Shown here: in pieces, positions 54,455 to 63,900 of the stretch
Layout of the letters: every line of letters starts with the position of its first letter
Numbering within the stretch: position 1 is the first letter of the stretch
Assembly (NCBI RefSeq): GCF_017377875.1
Contig: NZ_CP070975.1
Span: 3,348,001-3,412,000 of the forward strand
Source of the DNA: Alcaligenes sp. SORT26
GTDB taxonomy: Bacteria; Pseudomonadota; Gammaproteobacteria; Burkholderiales; Burkholderiaceae_B
Reading direction: 5' to 3'
DNA length: 64,000 bases
The notes under the pieces: model-generated
What the model saw: only the letters and a program-made list of their open reading frames with translations
Database searches by the model: none
What the model was told of the DNA's origin: nothing
Program-made: the position numbers and the translations under genes

Positions 54455-55684
54455 GTGTCCCGTGTCTATACCAGTCCCCGAGTCTTGCCTTTGCTGATTC
54501 TGGGGTTCGCCAGTGGCCTGCCTCTGGCCCTGGTTTCAGGCACGTTGCAGGCTTGGGCAACGGTTGAAAATATATCGTTGACCGAGATCGGGTTTCTAAC
54601 CCTGGTCGGCTCGGCCTACACACTCAAGTTTCTCTGGGCTCCCTTGATTGACCGCTACGCGCCGCCTTTCATGGGACGCAGGCGCGGCTGGATACTAGTT
54701 ACCCAATTATTGTTGGCGGCGTCTATTGCGGCCATGGGTCTGTTTTCCCCTTCCGTAAATCTGACGGCGCTGGCCTTGCTGGCGGTGTGGGTGGCCTTCT
54801 TGTCGGCCACGCAGGACATTGCCTTCGATGCGTATTGCACGGATGTGCTGCAGGCGCACGAGCGGGCCGCGGGGGCCGCGGTCAAGGTGATGGGCTATCG
54901 CATTGCCATGATTGTGTCCGGTGGGCTGGCCCTGATCCTGGCAGACCGCTGGCTGGGTTGGTCCAATACCTATTTCCTGATGGGCGGGTTCATGGCGCTG
55001 TGTGCGCTGGTAACCTTGATTTCCCCCGACCCGCAGGAGCAAAGCCGCCCGCCGCGCAGTTTGTCTGAAGCTGTGGTCGCGCCTTTGGCGGATTTTTTCT
55101 CCCGTCCCGGTGCCTGGAGCATCCTGGCGCTGATCGTGCTCTACAAGTTGGGCGATGCCTTTGCCGGGGCTTTGTCCACCACCTTCCTGATTCGGGCCGC
55201 TGGTTTCACCTTGTCTGAAGTTGGCACGATCAATAAGGTGTTTGGTTTGGCGGCTACGGTGATCGGCGCTTTGATGGGCGGGGCAATCATGGCCCGCCTG
55301 GGGCTTTACCGGGCCTTGATGATTTTCGGTATTTTGCAGGCTGTCTCCAACCTGGGCTATTGGCTGATCGCGATTGAGCCCGCGCCCTCCATGTGGCTGA
55401 TGGGTTTTGTGGTCGGTCTGGAAAACCTGTGTGGTGGCCTGGGTACAGCGGCGTTTGTCGCGCTGTTGATGGCTTTGTGTAATCGGACCTATTCGGCCAC
55501 TCAATTTGCACTGTTGTCGGCCTTGTCGGCCGTGGGGCGCACCTATTTGGCAGGGCCCTTGACGCCAGTGCTGGTGGAGTCTTTGGGCTGGCCGGGTTTC
55601 TTTATTTGTACCGTCTTTATCGCTGTGCCTGGCTTGCTGATGCTGCGTTGCTATCGAAGTCTTATTCAACAGCTTGATGCTTAA
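54455..55684 (+). CDS. AmpG-like MFS permease
   Basis: 409-aa major facilitator protein with about 12 membrane segments. The AmpG-type motifs FLWAPLIDRYAPPFMGRRRGW (residues 49-69) and ATQDIAFDAYCTDVL are present; AmpG imports cell-wall muropeptides for recycling. GTG at 54455 is the start, 17 bp after metW. Linkage of metX, metW and this permease suggests one transcript. Confidence 0.88.
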   Translation: MSRVYTSPRVLPLLILGFASGLPLALVSGTLQAWATVENISLTEIGFLTLVGSAYTLKFLWAPLIDRYAPPFMGRRRGWILVTQLLLAASIAAMGLFSPSVNLTALALLAVWVAFLSATQDIAFDAYCTDVLQAHERAAGAAVKVMGYRIAMIVSGGLALILADRWLGWSNTYFLMGGFMALCALVTLISPDPQEQSRPPRSLSEAVVAPLADFFSRPGAWSILALIVLYKLGDAFAGALSTTFLIRAAGFTLSEVGTINKVFGLAATVIGALMGGAIMARLGLYRALMIFGILQAVSNLGYWLIAIEPAPSMWLMGFVVGLENLCGGLGTAAFVALLMALCNRTYSATQFALLSALSAVGRTYLAGPLTPVLVESLGWPGFFICTVFIAVPGLLMLRCYRSLIQQLDA

Positions 55685-55692
55685 AAAATATC

Positions 55693-56310
55693 ATGCTCTT
55701 ACTTATTCTCTACATTATTGCCATTACTGCCGAGGCCATGACCGCCGCTTTAGCCGCCGGTCGCCGTGATATGGACTGGGTGGGGGTGTGCACCATTGCC
55801 TGTGTCACCGCCCTGGGTGGCGGCTCCGTGCGGGACGTGCTTTTAGGGCATTACCCGCTGACCTGGGTTCAACATCCAGAATATCTGTGGATTACCGCCG
55901 GAGCGGCGATTCTGACGGCGTTGATCGCGCCCATCATGCGGCGTCTGCACAGTCTGTTCCTGTTGCTGGATGCGATGGGTTTGGTGGTCTTTACCGTTAT
56001 TGGCTGTCAGATCGCTCTGGAAATGAAGTTGCCAATTACCGTGGTTTTGCTGAGCGGCATGATTACCGGCTGTGCAGGCGGTGTCTTGCGTGACATCTTG
56101 TGTAATGACATCCCCTTGCTATTGCGCAAGGAGATGTACGCCAGCGTGTCCATGTTGACCGGCGCTCTGTATCTTGGTGCCCAGCATCTGGATTGGCACC
56201 CTTATGTGACCCTGCTGGGCCCCATGATTATTGGTTTGAGCTTCCGTATGCTGGCTCTGCACCGCAATTGGCAGATGCCCCGCTTCGTCTACCGTGACGA
56301 GTGGCGCTAG
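55693..56310 (+). CDS. Trimeric intracellular cation channel family protein (UPF0126)
   Basis: 205-aa inner-membrane protein with about six or seven hydrophobic segments in two repeats. The paired glycine motifs GGGSVRDVLLG (near residue 40) and CAGGVLRDIL (near residue 127) mark the YadS/YicG-type bacterial TRIC family. It starts eight bases after the permease gene. Ion specificity in this host is unknown. Confidence 0.88.
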   Translation: MLLLILYIIAITAEAMTAALAAGRRDMDWVGVCTIACVTALGGGSVRDVLLGHYPLTWVQHPEYLWITAGAAILTALIAPIMRRLHSLFLLLDAMGLVVFTVIGCQIALEMKLPITVVLLSGMITGCAGGVLRDILCNDIPLLLRKEMYASVSMLTGALYLGAQHLDWHPYVTLLGPMIIGLSFRMLALHRNWQMPRFVYRDEWR

Positions 56311-56333
56311 AGCCAGCTTTCCTGCTTCCAGCC

Positions 56334-57068
56334 TCAGGCTACGCCCAACCAGCGCAACACAATGGGCACGAAGGGCACCAGGACGGCTGTCATGATGCCG
56401 TTCAGGCTCAGACCAATCGCAGAGAACGCGCCAATGGTTTCATGAACCTGCAAGGCGCGGGCGGTGCCAATAGCATGTGCTGTCACGCCCACTGCAAAGC
56501 CCCGGGCCTCGGGGCGATCAATACGCAGCAGATTCAATAGCGGGCGCGCCATGATGGTGCCTGCAATCCCGGTAATAGCAACGGCCACGGCAGCCAGAGA
56601 AGGCTGTCCACCGAACTGTTCGGCCAAGGCCATGGCAATAGGCATGGTGGCTGAACGCGGGGCGACGGACATGATGGTTTCTGCCGAACCACCCAAGGCC
56701 CAGGCAATCAATACCGTGCTGAAAATAGCGGTGACCGAGCCAATCAGCAAGGCAATGGTCAGAGGTTTCCAGATCTTGCGCAGTTGACGTAACTGGCTAT
56801 AGAGCGGCACGGCCAGGGCCACTGTTGCCGGGCCAATCAGAAAGTGGATGAATTTTGCACCCTCAAAATAGACGGGGTAGGGCGTGCGTGTCAGCAGGAG
56901 CAAAGCCACAATGGCAATGACCGAAACCAGAATAGGCAGCAAAAAGGGACTGCTGCCGGATTTTCGGTAAAGCCACACTGAGCCTGCATAGATCGAGCAG
57001 GTCAGGGTCAGCCACAGCAGGGGCGAGCTGGACAGAAAGACCCAGATTTGAAAAAGTCCGTCCGTCAT
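56334..57068 (-). CDS. lrgB: LrgB/CidB family membrane protein
   Basis: 244-aa membrane protein with about seven hydrophobic segments and the LrgB motif around GSVTAIFSTVLIAWALGG and VAPRSATMPIAMAL. In Gram-positive models LrgA/LrgB modulate murein hydrolase activity; in other bacteria homologues move small organic acids. The start overlaps the lrgA stop by one base. Confidence 0.9.
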   Translation of the reverse strand: MTDGLFQIWVFLSSSPLLWLTLTCSIYAGSVWLYRKSGSSPFLLPILVSVIAIVALLLLTRTPYPVYFEGAKFIHFLIGPATVALAVPLYSQLRQLRKIWKPLTIALLIGSVTAIFSTVLIAWALGGSAETIMSVAPRSATMPIAMALAEQFGGQPSLAAVAVAITGIAGTIMARPLLNLLRIDRPEARGFAVGVTAHAIGTARALQVHETIGAFSAIGLSLNGIMTAVLVPFVPIVLRWLGVA

Positions 57069-57418
57069 TATTCTTCTTCCTGGCGGTTTTTAAGCAGACG
57101 ATTCAGTACCACAGCCGTGACCACCATGGTGATGACGGTGCCGCCCAGAGTGGCGATCAAAAAGGGCTGCCATTCATCGGCGACCCGATCAAAATACAAC
57201 ATCACTCCGGCAACTGCCGGTATGAACAGCAACATCAGGTTCTGTAACATGACGCTGGCGGTGCTCTCCAGGGAGGCAGGTACGCCACCACGAATAAACA
57301 GGGCAGCGGCCAGCAGCAACATGCCAGCCAAGGGGCCTGGCAGTGGCAGAGACAGCGTCTGCACCAGGATTTCGCCTAGTAACTGAAAGGCGAACAGGGC
57401 GGTAATCGCGTAGATCAT
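57068..57418 (-). CDS. lrgA: LrgA/CidA family holin-like protein
   Basis: 116-aa membrane protein with four hydrophobic segments and the family motif LPGPLAGMLLL (near residue 29). ATG at 57418 gives the usual CidA/LrgA length; a longer frame to 57505 adds an unrelated basic stretch. Forms an operon with lrgB. Confidence 0.88.
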   Translation of the reverse strand: MIYAITALFAFQLLGEILVQTLSLPLPGPLAGMLLLAAALFIRGGVPASLESTASVMLQNLMLLFIPAVAGVMLYFDRVADEWQPFLIATLGGTVITMVVTAVVLNRLLKNRQEEE

Positions 57419-57563
57419 GAGATTTTCCGTAAAGGCACGAAAACGCCAGGCGGTAAGCCTGGCGCGGGTAAAGGGTCTGGCCAAGGGTGCTAGTGTGCCA
57501 TACAAGACAGCCGGACTGTAAGCGGGCTGCTTATATCGAATTAGCTATAGTAAGTGGCCTGCA

Positions 57564-58058
57564 TCAGTGTTTGGCGGGACTGGTTTTAGCGCCCATCCAG
57601 GCCTGGAATTCGATTTCAACATCCACACCACCAGCCAATTTGGCCTGCACCAGAGAACGGGTCGGGAAGTTGCTGCCCAGGCGTTCTTTATAGGTTTTGT
57701 TGAATTGGTCGTACAAGGCAATATCGGACAGATAGACCGTGGCTTTGACGACATGGCTGAGGTCGGCACCGGCCAGTTTCAGCGTCTCTTCAATCCGGTC
57801 CAGCGTGGCATTGGTCTGGTCTTCAATACTGCCGCGCACAATCTCGCCCTTTTCGTTCAGCGGGATTTGCCCGGACAGGAACAGAAAGTCCCCGGCCTGC
57901 ACGGCGCGGGAAAAGGGCATGTCTGAATCGCCCAGATAGCGTTTGATCGCAGTCGGTTCTGCGGTCTTGCCGGGGTCTGCCGCATAGGCACTACTGATGC
58001 CCAGGCCTAATACAGAACAAGCCAGCAAGATGGGACGGGCCGAAGCAAGTAAACGCAT
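57564..58058 (-). CDS. RidA family protein with signal peptide
   Basis: 164-aa RidA (YjgF/YER057c/UK114) protein carrying an extra N-terminal signal peptide (ARPILLACSVLGLGISSAYA, residues 7-26), so it should be periplasmic. The RidA core is intact (FLFLSGQIPLNEKGEIV, then a TRSLVQAKLAGGVDVEIEF ending). Cytosolic RidA hydrolyses enamine/imine intermediates. The conserved Arg expected before the active-site strand lies in NFPTRSLVQ. It is followed upstream by a cytosolic-type paralogue at 58151. Confidence 0.88.
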   Translation of the reverse strand: MRLLASARPILLACSVLGLGISSAYAADPGKTAEPTAIKRYLGDSDMPFSRAVQAGDFLFLSGQIPLNEKGEIVRGSIEDQTNATLDRIEETLKLAGADLSHVVKATVYLSDIALYDQFNKTYKERLGSNFPTRSLVQAKLAGGVDVEIEFQAWMGAKTSPAKH

Positions 58059-58150
58059 CAGAACTCTCCTTGGATGAGGTGAATTCAGTGTGCCATAGCT
58101 ATGGCAGGGTCGCGTTAATTTGTGTGACGGCCCGTCGGCCTCAAGGCTGC

Positions 58151-58528
58151 TTAGGCGCGATCGCCCAGCCAGGCCTGCACTTCGATTTCGACGTCAACGC
58201 TTTTGGCCAGTTTGGCTTCAACCAGCGAGCGGGTAGGCAGGGTGTCGCCAAAACGCTCGGCGTAGACTTTGTTGAAGTCGGCAAACAGCGCCATATCGGA
58301 CAACCAGACTGTGGCTTTGACCACATCAGCCAGGGTAGCGTCAGCCAGAGCCAGGCCTTCGATCAGGCGGTCAAACACGGCGTGGGTCTGGTCCTGGATG
58401 GAACCGCGCACCACTTCACCTTGGGCGTCGTAAGGAATCTGGCCGGACAGGAACAGAAAGCCGCCAGCCATAGTTGCACGCGAGAAAGGCAGTGGCAGTG
58501 GGCTGGCAATACGGCGGATACCGGACAT
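58151..58528 (-). CDS. RidA family protein, cytosolic type
   Basis: 125-aa RidA protein without a signal peptide. It shares with the neighbouring RidA the segments FLFLSGQIPYDAQGEVVRGSI, DVVKATVWLSDMALF and TRSLVEAKLAKSVDVEIEVQAW. AGGAG directly precedes the ATG at 58528. It probably removes reactive 2-aminoacrylate-type intermediates. The 92-bp gap to the exported paralogue suggests a tandem duplication followed by gain or loss of an export signal. Confidence 0.9.
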   Translation of the reverse strand: MSGIRRIASPLPLPFSRATMAGGFLFLSGQIPYDAQGEVVRGSIQDQTHAVFDRLIEGLALADATLADVVKATVWLSDMALFADFNKVYAERFGDTLPTRSLVEAKLAKSVDVEIEVQAWLGDRA

Positions 58529-58645
58529 GGAGTACTCCTGATAGGGATGGTGGAAAATTCGGACTAGGCAGCAATGCGCGTTTATTCGCGTCTCTTGCCT
58601 ACAATAAGGCGTCACTATACAACTTCAAATGAGGAGCGAGACGAC

Positions 58646-59527
58646 GTGAGCAAGGAAATTTTGCAACGCCTGGACCAACTGAGCCAGGCTGCGCTGGCCA
58701 GCGGTGATTTGTTGCCCGTGCAAGCTCAGGAAGAGCTAATGCAGGATCAGGGGCTGACATTTTTCGTGCGTTGGGTGTCCACTCTGGCGGCAAAAGATGC
58801 GGCCAGCGTCTCGATTCCAGGCGGGCCGCGTGATCCCAACTTCAACCCCTTTCTGCCACCGGCCCCGGCGCTGACAGTGGACGATGCCAGTGGCACACAC
58901 AATATTGTGCTGAACAAGTTTGCGGTCTGTGATCTGCATCTGGTGCTGGCCGATAAGGTCTTCTCCGAACAGCTCAGTCCTTTGCGCGATATTGATTTCC
59001 GAATTCTGGCGGACTTTCTGACCGTGCAGGGCGGCCTGGGCTTCTATAACGGTGGTGGCCCGGCCGGAGCCAGCCAACGCCACAAACATACCCAATGGAT
59101 TCCCCAGGCAGACAGCAATGGTTCGCTGGCCTTGTATCTGGACCAGCTCCCGGCTCAGGCCGCTGCGGGCAGCGCACATAAACACCCAGCGCTGGCGTTT
59201 GAACATTGCTTTGTGCGTTTGCAAGAGACGAAAGACCCAGAAGCACTAAGTGTCAGTCTTTTGAATTCTTACCGCACGGCCTGCAATGAATTGGGCCTGG
59301 TGCCTGGAGAAGATGGTTTGCTGCCACCGCACAATATGTTGGTGGGTCAGGGCTGGTTGTTATTGGTGCCTCGCAGCATGGAATTGGTCGACGGTATTTC
59401 AGTTAATGCACTGTCGTATGCAGGCTGCATTTATGTCCGTACCCCCGAGCAAATCGACTTGGTACGCCACATTGGTCCTTTAGGTGTTCTTGCTCGGGCG
59501 GGCTATGCCAATACGCCTAATCCTTGA
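58646..59527 (+). CDS. ATP adenylyltransferase (Ap4A phosphorylase)-like HIT-superfamily protein
   Basis: 293-aa protein of the GalT/Apa branch of the HIT superfamily. The histidine motif HKHTQWIP (near residue 154) matches the H-x-H-x-Q active site of Ap4A phosphorylases. A C-terminal segment, HNMLVGQGWLLLVPRS, is also family-like. GTG at 58646 is chosen because GAGGAG lies ten bases upstream; the open frame extends further into the divergent RidA promoter. It probably cleaves dinucleoside polyphosphates such as Ap4A by phosphorolysis. Confidence 0.82.
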   Translation: MSKEILQRLDQLSQAALASGDLLPVQAQEELMQDQGLTFFVRWVSTLAAKDAASVSIPGGPRDPNFNPFLPPAPALTVDDASGTHNIVLNKFAVCDLHLVLADKVFSEQLSPLRDIDFRILADFLTVQGGLGFYNGGGPAGASQRHKHTQWIPQADSNGSLALYLDQLPAQAAAGSAHKHPALAFEHCFVRLQETKDPEALSVSLLNSYRTACNELGLVPGEDGLLPPHNMLVGQGWLLLVPRSMELVDGISVNALSYAGCIYVRTPEQIDLVRHIGPLGVLARAGYANTPNP

Positions 59528-59553
59528 GTTCTGACCCGGCTCAACACAGTCAA

Positions 59554-59575
59554 CCCCGCTGCGGCGGGGTTTTTA
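59554..59575 (+). terminator. Terminator of the adenylyltransferase-like gene
   Basis: A 6-bp GC stem with a TGCG loop (59554-59559 with 59564-59569) is followed by TTTTTATTT. Confidence 0.9.
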
Positions 59576-59858
59576 TTTGTGTGTTTGAGTATTATTTGGA
59601 TGCTTCATTTACTAATTAGAAACAAAAGACAAATAAATGAATGTAATGAAGCCTGGTTTTCGCTTCATTGCAATTTGGGGCGGCGTTTAATGGGTTTTAA
59701 AAGAAATGATCTGAAATAATGTAACTTTTGTTGTGGAAATAAATAGAAATATGGGGTGTCAGAAAAATAGAGCCTTAATGTATAAGCAATTTTAATTATT
59801 AGAATTACCGTCAGCTTGGAACAACACAAACTTGTCTGTCTCCAAAGGTGGATTGCTT
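59576..59858. promoter_or_regulatory. AT-rich upstream region of the receiver-AraC gene
   Basis: This spacer is far more AT-rich than the genome average and holds an 8-bp inverted repeat AATGAAGC / GCTTCATT (59645-59652 and 59662-59669) that could be an operator. AAAGGTGGA (59844-59852) is the ribosome site of the next gene. No gene was seen. Confidence 0.45.
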
Positions 59859-60638
59859 ATGTGTGTCTCGTCTGAAGCTCATATTCTGGTTATTGCGCCA
59901 GAACCGGCTGGAGTAGCGGATTTACTGGTTTTATTACGTACTAGTTTTGCTCGTATTAGCTTTGCTTTGGATGCCCAGCAGGGCCTGGCACGATGCCAGT
60001 CCTTACAACCTGATTTTGTCTTGAGTGAATACAACCTGCCTCGTTTGCGGGGCGATACGTTCATGCGCATGTTGCGTGCCAATCCACAAACCGCCGCTAT
60101 CCCGGTGGTGTTCTTGTCGGCCGTTCCGTGTGCCGATAGTCAGTTGATGGCCCTGCGAAGTGGAGCTCGCGATTTCATTGCGTCCCAAACCAATGTGCAA
60201 TTAGTAATGGAACGCATTCGCCTGCATCTGGGTTTGAGGGAGATTGAGAAAAATGCTGAAAATATAAGCAAAAACAACGCTATGACTGGTTTTTTGGCAC
60301 CGCCACCGCAGCACCATCTGGTTGATGCGGTGCAGCAGCACGTAAAAGACAATCTGTCGGATTGCTTGACGGCCGAAAGCTTGGCGGAGATGTTTGGTAC
60401 CACTGGACGCCGCCTGAACGAGCTCTTTAAAGGGAGCTGCGGCTTGACCGTGCACGATTTTGTGCGCTCCAGTCGCATGCGTTATGCCATGCAGTTGCTG
60501 CGGCAGACTGATATGGCCGTCACTCATGTGGCGGTCGAATCCGGGTACGTGAATCCGGCCAATTTTGCGACGGCATTTCGTCAGTACAGCGGCTTGTCGC
60601 CGTCGGTTTATCGGCAGCGTAACGGTACTAGTATTTAA
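59859..60638 (+). CDS. Degenerate receiver domain fused to AraC-type HTH
   Basis: 259-aa regulator. Residues 1-120 have the receiver fold but lack key residues. The acidic pair is missing (HILVIAPEP), the phosphorylated Asp is Glu (VLSEYNLP), and the conserved Lys is absent (IASQTN). The C-terminal AraC HTH pair (about residues 155-255) is intact, with LTAESLAEMFGTTGRRLNELF and VAVESGYVNPANFATAFRQY. It therefore probably works without phosphorylation. It sits alone in AT-rich DNA 276 bp before the giant adhesin gene on the same strand, a plausible regulator of it. Confidence 0.82.
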   Translation: MCVSSEAHILVIAPEPAGVADLLVLLRTSFARISFALDAQQGLARCQSLQPDFVLSEYNLPRLRGDTFMRMLRANPQTAAIPVVFLSAVPCADSQLMALRSGARDFIASQTNVQLVMERIRLHLGLREIEKNAENISKNNAMTGFLAPPPQHHLVDAVQQHVKDNLSDCLTAESLAEMFGTTGRRLNELFKGSCGLTVHDFVRSSRMRYAMQLLRQTDMAVTHVAVESGYVNPANFATAFRQYSGLSPSVYRQRNGTSI

Positions 60639-60914
60639 AACAAAATTGAAATAAATAATCTATTAATTATGTTGTTTTGCAGTGATTCAAATGGCTTATG
60701 TAGAAATTCAAAAGTAATTATTAAAAAACGGTAAGAAAATAAAACCATCCGAATAGGGATGAGGGTTCGGTAAGACTTTCCTGAACAACAAATTCAAATT
60801 ATCGCCGTGACGGGGCGAGGGGATTTGTTGCGCCTGAAATCTCTGTTACGTCAGCGTGAGACGGAGGTGTTTTAGGAAGGCTTATGGCTAATTTCTTTTG
60901 TAAGCGAAGAGATC
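60639..60914. promoter_or_regulatory. AT-rich upstream region of the autotransporter adhesin gene
   Basis: 276 bp, low in GC, with several A/T tracts (60640-60760). A GAAGAG stretch (60906-60911) next to the ATG at 60915 serves as the ribosome site. No gene or clear terminator was seen between the regulator and the adhesin. Confidence 0.45.
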
Positions 60915-63900
60915 ATGAACAGAATCTATAAGTCGGTTTGGAATGAGCAGACTGCAACATTTGTGGCGGTTGCGGAAAACACCAAAGCTCGCGGTAAGCG
61001 CAGCTCCGGCGGCGCTAGCGCCAGCCAGGCTGTGCTGGAGTGGGTGCAGGGATTGCGTCTGCGTACTGTCGCACTGGCCTTACTAGCTGCGGGTGTATTG
61101 ACACAACCTGCCATGGCGCAGATTACTGATGGCTGGGAGTTGACCGTGGACGGTGCGACTCCTTTTCATGTCATCCCGGGTGGCGCTTTTTCCTTAAGCT
61201 CTGGCAGCAATATCGCTCTGACACAAACGGATGGGGCAGTATCTGTTGCTCTGAATCCTGATCTCAACGTGGACTCCGTGACGGCCTCGGGCCTGGTCAA
61301 GGGAGCCAGTGGCGAATTTACTGGTCAACTGACGGCAGGGAGTGTGTCCGCCGGGGCAGGTACGTTTACGGGTACCTTGACGGCGCCCAGCGCCATCATT
61401 GATGGAAATATGGCGGCTAAATCGGCCACTGTGGTCGGTTCTGTCACTTCAGGTGGCGTCAACACGGTTAGCCTGGTGGCTACTGGCAATAGCAGCCTGC
61501 GTGCTGTCAACGTGAATAACAACAAGATCACGGGGCTGGCGGATGCCGCTGTGAATGCCACCAGCACTGAGGCCGTCTCGGGCAAAGTCTTGTATGGCGT
61601 CTTGAACTCGGGCGATGGCGTCAAATATTTCCACACCAAGTCCACCAAGGCGGATTCGATCGCCAGCGGAACAGATTCCACGGCGATTGGGCCACAAGCG
61701 GCGGCGGCAGGCGAAGCGGCACTTGCGGCTGGTTTGGAGTCGGTCGCCGCGGGTAAGGAAGCAATTGCTCTGGGAGCGCGTGCTGGCAAAGACAATACCG
61801 TGGAGAACGGCATTGCGATTGGTAGCGACGCCGGCACCGCCAGCAAAGGCAGCGATTTGATTGCCATGGGCAACAGTGCGGGCCAGCGTCTGGAGGGCAA
61901 GAATAATCTGGCTATCGGTAATGGGGCGGGCAGTGCAGTGGACCCCTTGGAGGTCGATGACACGATTGCTATCGGCAACCAGGCGATTGTCAAGGCTTCC
62001 GGTGCGATTGCCTTGGGAACCAGCGCAGATGTGGGCCTGCTGGCCGAAAACTCGGTCGCTATTGGTCAAGGCACGACGATTTGGCAAGACGCGAAATCAT
62101 CCACGGTGGTGGGCTCCGGAGCAACCTCCATGTCCGCCTCGGGGACCGCATTGGGTGCGGGCGCTCATAGCTCGGGCGGCAGTTCGACGGCTGTCGGTAG
62201 TGGTGCGTCGGCCACGGGGAGCCTTGCTTTTGCCGGTGGAGCGGGTGCCCAGGCACATGGCATCAAATCGGTCGCCATTGGTACGGGAGCCCTGAGCAAT
62301 ACGGAGTCCGGAGTGTCGATTGGTGAAGGGGCCGGTGTGAACGCGGGGACCCCGGTTATTGGCAATCGCTTTGGTCAGGTCGCTGTTGGTGGCGAAGCGG
62401 GCCGGGGTGTGCTGGGTGGCTATAACGTCGCGCTGGGCTACAAGTCGGGTGGCGATATTACGGGCGACGATACGGTGTCTATTGGTCGTGAGGCAGGCAG
62501 CCGTGTTGTGGGAGACCGCACAGTCAGTATCGGTTACGGAGCGAATAATCTGCCCGGTGAAACGGGTTCTGGTACGCCGGTCGCCCCTCCTGTCCACGCC
62601 TCCAATGCGGTGGCGGTGGGTGACCGTTCTCGTTCAGGTGCCACAGGTTCCATTGCCATGGGTTCAATGGCGACCGTGGTGGACTATGACATTGGCGGTA
62701 TTGCGATCGGCAACAAAGCCTTGGTCTACGCAGGTACATCGACCAAGGCTGCTGCTGGCGGAATTGCCTTGGGTGACCAGGCTCGCGTTACGCATGCAAA
62801 TAGTGTGGCGATTGGTGCCAATGCGCATTCGGTCGAAACGACAGGCCTGGGTTATGGCACGCCCACCGGGGCGTATTTGGCTTCATCCAGTGTGTCGTTT
62901 GGTACTGTCGATGCCCAGCGCCGCTTGAGCAATGTGGCAGCGGGTCGACTGGATACGGATGCGGTGAACGTCAGTCAGTTGAAAGTGCTGCATTCCAATC
63001 TGGAATCCATTGTGGGTGGCAACCTGAAGTGGGATAGCGACGGGGTGATTACGGGCCCGTCCTTTGTCATCAAAGATGAAAATGGCGCGGACCATACCTA
63101 TACCTCGATTGGTTCTGCCTTTGAGGCCATGCGTACCGGGGTAGCCGGGATGATCGGCGGACTGTCCGCCGTCACCTATTCCAATGCGGATCGCACCTTG
63201 ATTGATCTGGACAGCAGCACCGGTGCCCCGGTTCGTATTACCAACCTGGCAGCAGGGGTGGATGTGGATGATGCGGTCACCAAAGGTCAGTTGGATGGCC
63301 TGGAGTCCACACTGATCGCCAACCGCCAACGCTACGTCAGCGTGAACTCGACCGAGAACCCGAATGTCAACAATAACGGCGCAACCGGGAATGATGCGAT
63401 TGCTATCGGTGCGGTCGCGCGGGCTTCTGGGGTGGGCGGAACGGCAATTGGCCTGAACTCCTCCGCCGGTGGTTTGCAAAAGGCGGACTACGCCACTTCG
63501 CTGGGTTCCAATACTGATGCGTCGGGCTTGGGGGCGACGGTGGTGGGTAGTGGTTCCTCGGCCGAGTCGGAAAGCTCCATGGCTCTGGGTCATGAGGCTC
63601 GTGTGGCCGATACCGCCAACTTCTCCACAGCCATCGGCTACAAGGCAGAGGTCATGGGAGATGGTCAGAACCAGACCCGTGGCGCGATTGCTTTCGGTGA
63701 ACGTGCTCGTGTCACCCAAGAAGGTGGTATTGCCTTCGGACGTAATGCTTACGACCAAGCGATAAATGGCGTATCGATTGGCACTAACTCCAGTGTGGCT
63801 CGGGGTGCGTCCCAGAGTGTGGCGCTAGGTAGTGGTTCTACTGTATCGGGTGCTCAGTCTGTCGCTTTGGGCTATCAGGCCTTTGTGGCAGGCAGCAACT

